Shown here: in pieces, positions 5,163 to 7,285 of the stretch
Layout of the letters: each line of letters begins with the position of its first letter
Position numbering within the stretch: position 1 is the stretch's first letter
Assembly (NCBI GenBank): GCA_902496115.1
Contig: CABUZK010000061.1
Location: forward strand, 1-7,285
Reading direction: 5' to 3'
DNA: 7,285 nt
Origin: an uncultured Collinsella sp.
GTDB lineage: Bacteria; Actinomycetota; Coriobacteriia; Coriobacteriales; Coriobacteriaceae
The notes under the pieces: generated by a model
What the model was told of the DNA's origin: nothing
Seen by the model: only the letters and a program-made list of their open reading frames with translations
The model's database searches: none
Translations under genes and position numbers: made by a program

Positions 5163-7285
5163 ACTCGGTACGGGCAACCTGGTCGATGCGGTAACCCTCG
5201 ATCTGGTCGCCGGGCTTGATGTCCTGGAAGTTCTCCAGGCCAATGCCGCCCTCGGAACCGCTCTTGAGGCTCTTGGCCTCGTCCTTGTAGTGGCGCATCG
5301 AGGCAATCTTGCCGTTGAAGACCACAATGCCGTCACGCACCAGGCGCACGGAATCGGTCGCGGCGATCTCGCCCTCCTCGACGCGGACACCGGCGGCGAT
5401 ACCGACTTTGGGCACCTTGAAGGTGTCCAGGACGGTCGCGGTACCCGTGGAGACCTCGACCTCGGTGGGCTTGAGCATGCCGATGCGGGCAGCATCGAGC
5501 TCCTCGAGGCACTTGTAGATAACGTCGTAGCAACGGATCTCGACGCCCTCGCGCTCGGCGGCGGAGCGGGCCTTGCCGTCGGGACGCACGCCAAAGCCGA
5601 TGATGATGGCGTTGGAGGCATCGGCCAGGACGACGTCGGTCTCGTTGATGGCGCCGACGGCGGAGTGGATCGTGTTGATGCGGACCTCGGACTGATCCAT
5701 CTTGTCGAGCGAGTCCTGAAGGGCCTCGATGGAACCCTGGACGTCGGCCTTGATGATCAGGTTGAGCTCCTTGACCTCGGCGTCGGCGATGGTCTCGAAG
5801 AGGTTCTCGAGCGTGACGTGCTTCACGCGGCTCTGCTCCTCGATACGTGCCTTAAGCGAACGCTCATCGGCCAGGGCGCGAGCCTCGCGCTCGTCCTCGA
5901 AAACGCGGAACTCGTCGCCGGCGTTGGGCACGGACTGAAGGCCCAAGATCTCGACGGCATCGGAGGGGCCGGCCTCGGTGACGGCGTTGCCCTTGGGATC
6001 GAGCATGGCGCGGACGCGGCCATAGGTAAGGCCGGCGACCAGCGTATCGCCCACGTGCAGGGTACCGCGGGTCACCAGCACGGTAGCAACCGAGCCGCGG
6101 CCCTTGTCGAGCTTAGCCTCGAGGACGTTACCGGAGGCAAAGGTGTCCGGGTTGGCCTTGAGCTCGAGCACGTCGGCCTGGAGCAGCACGGTCTCGAGCA
6201 GGTCGTCGATACCGATCTTCTGCTTGGCCGAGATGTTGACGAACATGTTCTGTCCGCCCCACTCCTCGGGGATGATGCCGTACTCGGTGAGCTCCTGGCG
6301 CACGCGGTCGGGGTTAGCGCCCGGCTTATCGATCTTGTTGACGGCGACGACGATGGGTACGCCGGCGGCCTTGGCGTGGTTGATCGACTCGATGGTCTGA
6401 GGCATGACGCCGTCGTCGGCAGCCACGATCAGGATGACGATGTCGGTCACCTTGGCGCCGCGGGCACGCATGGCCGTAAAGGTGGCGTGGCCCGGGGTAT
6501 CGATGAAGGTGATCTTGCGGTCGTTGATCATGACCTGCGAAGCGCCGATGGCCTGGGTAATGCCGCCCGCCTCGCCGGCAGCGACACCGGTGTGACGGAT
6601 GGCGTCGAGCAAGCTCGTCTTGCCGTGGTCGACGTGACCCATGACGGTGACGACCGGGGCGCGGGGCTTAAGGTCGGCGGGATCGTCGTAGAACGAGAAG
6701 GTGTTCTCCTCCTCGGGGGTGATGATTTTGATCTGACGGCCCAGGTCGTCGGCAACGAGCTCGACGAGGTCGTCGGACATGGACTGCGTCATCGTGAGCG
6801 GCGTGCCCAGCAGGAACAGGCGCTTGATGATGTCGTTGGCCGGAACGTCGAGCGCCTCGGCAAGCTCCTGGACGGTAACGCCCTGGGAGACCTTGATGGC
6901 ATCGAGCTCCTCGGGGTTCACGCCCTGGGCCAGCGCCTCCTCAATCTTGCGCTCCTCCTGGGCCTTAGCAGCCTCGCGCTCGCGCTTCTCCTTGCGCTTC
7001 TTGCGGCGACCGGTGGACTCGCGAGAGGCCTCCTCGACGGCGGCGCGGGCCTCCTCGAGCACCTTCTCGCGGCTGTACTCCTCGGCCTCACGCGCCATGC
7101 GGCTGTAGTGGTCCTCATCGTTGCCGTGACCGCCCTTGCGCTTCTTGCCCTTGCCCTGCTTATCGGGGTTGGGGAAGTCCATGCCGGCAGCGACGTTGTT
7201 GCTGGCGTTGGTGCGATGGCTGTGCGGACGGCTCTCGGAGGCGTTGCGCTCGGAGTTGCTGTCGGAGGCGTTGCGGTCGTTACGA
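5161..7285 (-). CDS. infB: Translation initiation factor IF2, 5' end beyond the right edge
   Basis: GTPase that brings fMet-tRNA to the 30S subunit and promotes 50S joining. The frame stays open to the right edge, 34 codons upstream of the first in-frame ATG (7182), so that ATG is probably internal and the true start is outside. Numbering from this ATG, there are 673 residues to the stop. Residues 10-26 are Lys/Gly-rich and about 27-84 are highly charged and probably helical. IF2_N follows at about 100-150 (VTVQELAEALDVPANDIIKR). The G domain is complete: G1 GHVDHGKT (182-189), G2 GGITQ (206-210), G3 DTPGH (228-232), G4 NKID (282-285), G5 SAK (318-320). Domain II, IF2 domain 3 (IIKADVQGSIEAL, 476-488) and the fMet-tRNA-binding C2 domain ending GDQIEGYRIDQVARTE complete it. 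The switch-I segment reads GGITQAIGAS, where GGITQHIGAY is usual. Codon use is strongly biased, as expected for high expression. Confidence 0.97.
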   Translation of the reverse strand, partial: RNDRNASDSNSERNASESRPHSHRTNASNNVAAGMDFPNPDKQGKGKKRKGGHGNDEDHYSRMAREAEEYSREKVLEEARAAVEEASRESTGRRKKRKEKREREAAKAQEERKIEEALAQGVNPEELDAIKVSQGVTVQELAEALDVPANDIIKRLFLLGTPLTMTQSMSDDLVELVADDLGRQIKIITPEEENTFSFYDDPADLKPRAPVVTVMGHVDHGKTSLLDAIRHTGVAAGEAGGITQAIGASQVMINDRKITFIDTPGHATFTAMRARGAKVTDIVILIVAADDGVMPQTIESINHAKAAGVPIVVAVNKIDKPGANPDRVRQELTEYGIIPEEWGGQNMFVNISAKQKIGIDDLLETVLLQADVLELKANPDTFASGNVLEAKLDKGRGSVATVLVTRGTLHVGDTLVAGLTYGRVRAMLDPKGNAVTEAGPSDAVEILGLQSVPNAGDEFRVFEDEREARALADERSLKARIEEQSRVKHVTLENLFETIADAEVKELNLIIKADVQGSIEALQDSLDKMDQSEVRINTIHSAVGAINETDVVLADASNAIIIGFGVRPDGKARSAAEREGVEIRCYDVIYKCLEELDAARIGMLKPTEVEVSTGTATVLDTFKVPKVGIAAGVRVEEGEIAATDSVRLVRDGIVVFNGKIASMRHYKDEAKSLKSGSEGGIGLENFQDIKPGDQIEGYRIDQVARTE
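7235..7285 (-). repeat. 27-nt tandem repeat in the infB N-terminal region, cut by the window edge
   Basis: The 14 bases tcggaggcgttgcg (plus strand) occur at 7235-7248 and again at 7262-7275, exactly 27 nt (nine codons) apart. On the coding strand they give the adjacent nonamers DRNASDSNS and ERNASESRP, sharing a D/E-RNAS-D/E-S core. A degenerate third form may be RTNASNN just downstream. This is a low-complexity, Asn/Ser/Arg-rich part of the IF2 N-terminus. More copies may lie outside the window. Confidence 0.55.

Noticed and set aside
7180..7182. ATG at 7182 as the start of infB
   Set aside because: The same frame continues without a stop to the window edge with plausible low-complexity IF2 sequence, and no good Shine-Dalgarno precedes this ATG. 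An internal start giving a shorter IF2 form cannot be excluded but has no positive support.
1..7285. A hidden novel system or mobile element
   Set aside because: All but about 26 bases belong to six recognisable housekeeping genes on one strand. I saw no inverted terminal repeats, integrase, toxin-antitoxin pair or spacer array.

Overview
The window is a single stretch of housekeeping genes, all on the minus strand and packed almost without gaps. In transcription order (right to left) they are infB (5' end missing), rbfA, a DHH/DHHA1 phosphoesterase of the NrnA type, truB, ribF and dnaG (3' end missing). I see no mobile element, CRISPR array, tRNA, rRNA, terminator or promoter. The only non-coding bases are 11 nt between infB and rbfA and 15 nt between the phosphoesterase gene and truB. 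The other three junctions overlap by 8, 4 and 8 nt. This looks like the interior of one polycistronic unit whose promoter lies beyond the right edge.

The DNA is GC-rich, with third positions mostly G or C. The bacterial bifunctional RibF, the rbfA-DHH order next to infB (also found in mycobacteria), and the protein sequences suggest a high-GC Actinomycetota. My best guess is a gut Coriobacteriia of the Collinsella type. This is recognition from memory and was not tested by a search.

Right part (4739-7285): infB encodes translation initiation factor IF2, with a charged N-terminal linker, an IF2_N domain, a complete GTPase domain and the C-terminal domains. rbfA encodes the 30S maturation factor. 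Middle (2755-4746): the DHH phosphoesterase, which degrades nanoRNA, pAp or cyclic dinucleotides, and TruB, which makes pseudouridine 55 in tRNA. Left part (1-2758): RibF makes FMN and FAD, and DnaG is the replicative primase.

The first four genes form a familiar theme of translation start, ribosome maturation, short-RNA turnover and tRNA modification, and ribF often follows truB. The unusual member is dnaG. It starts with GTG inside the ribF stop region, where rpsO (S15) is often found in other bacteria, rather than sitting in its well-known rpsU-dnaG-rpoD setting. I found no undescribed system here. The findings are modest: the dnaG linkage, the matching 8-nt overlaps, substitutions in conserved IF2 and RibF motifs, a short tandem repeat in the IF2 N-terminus, a long primase linker, and a codon-use contrast along the operon.
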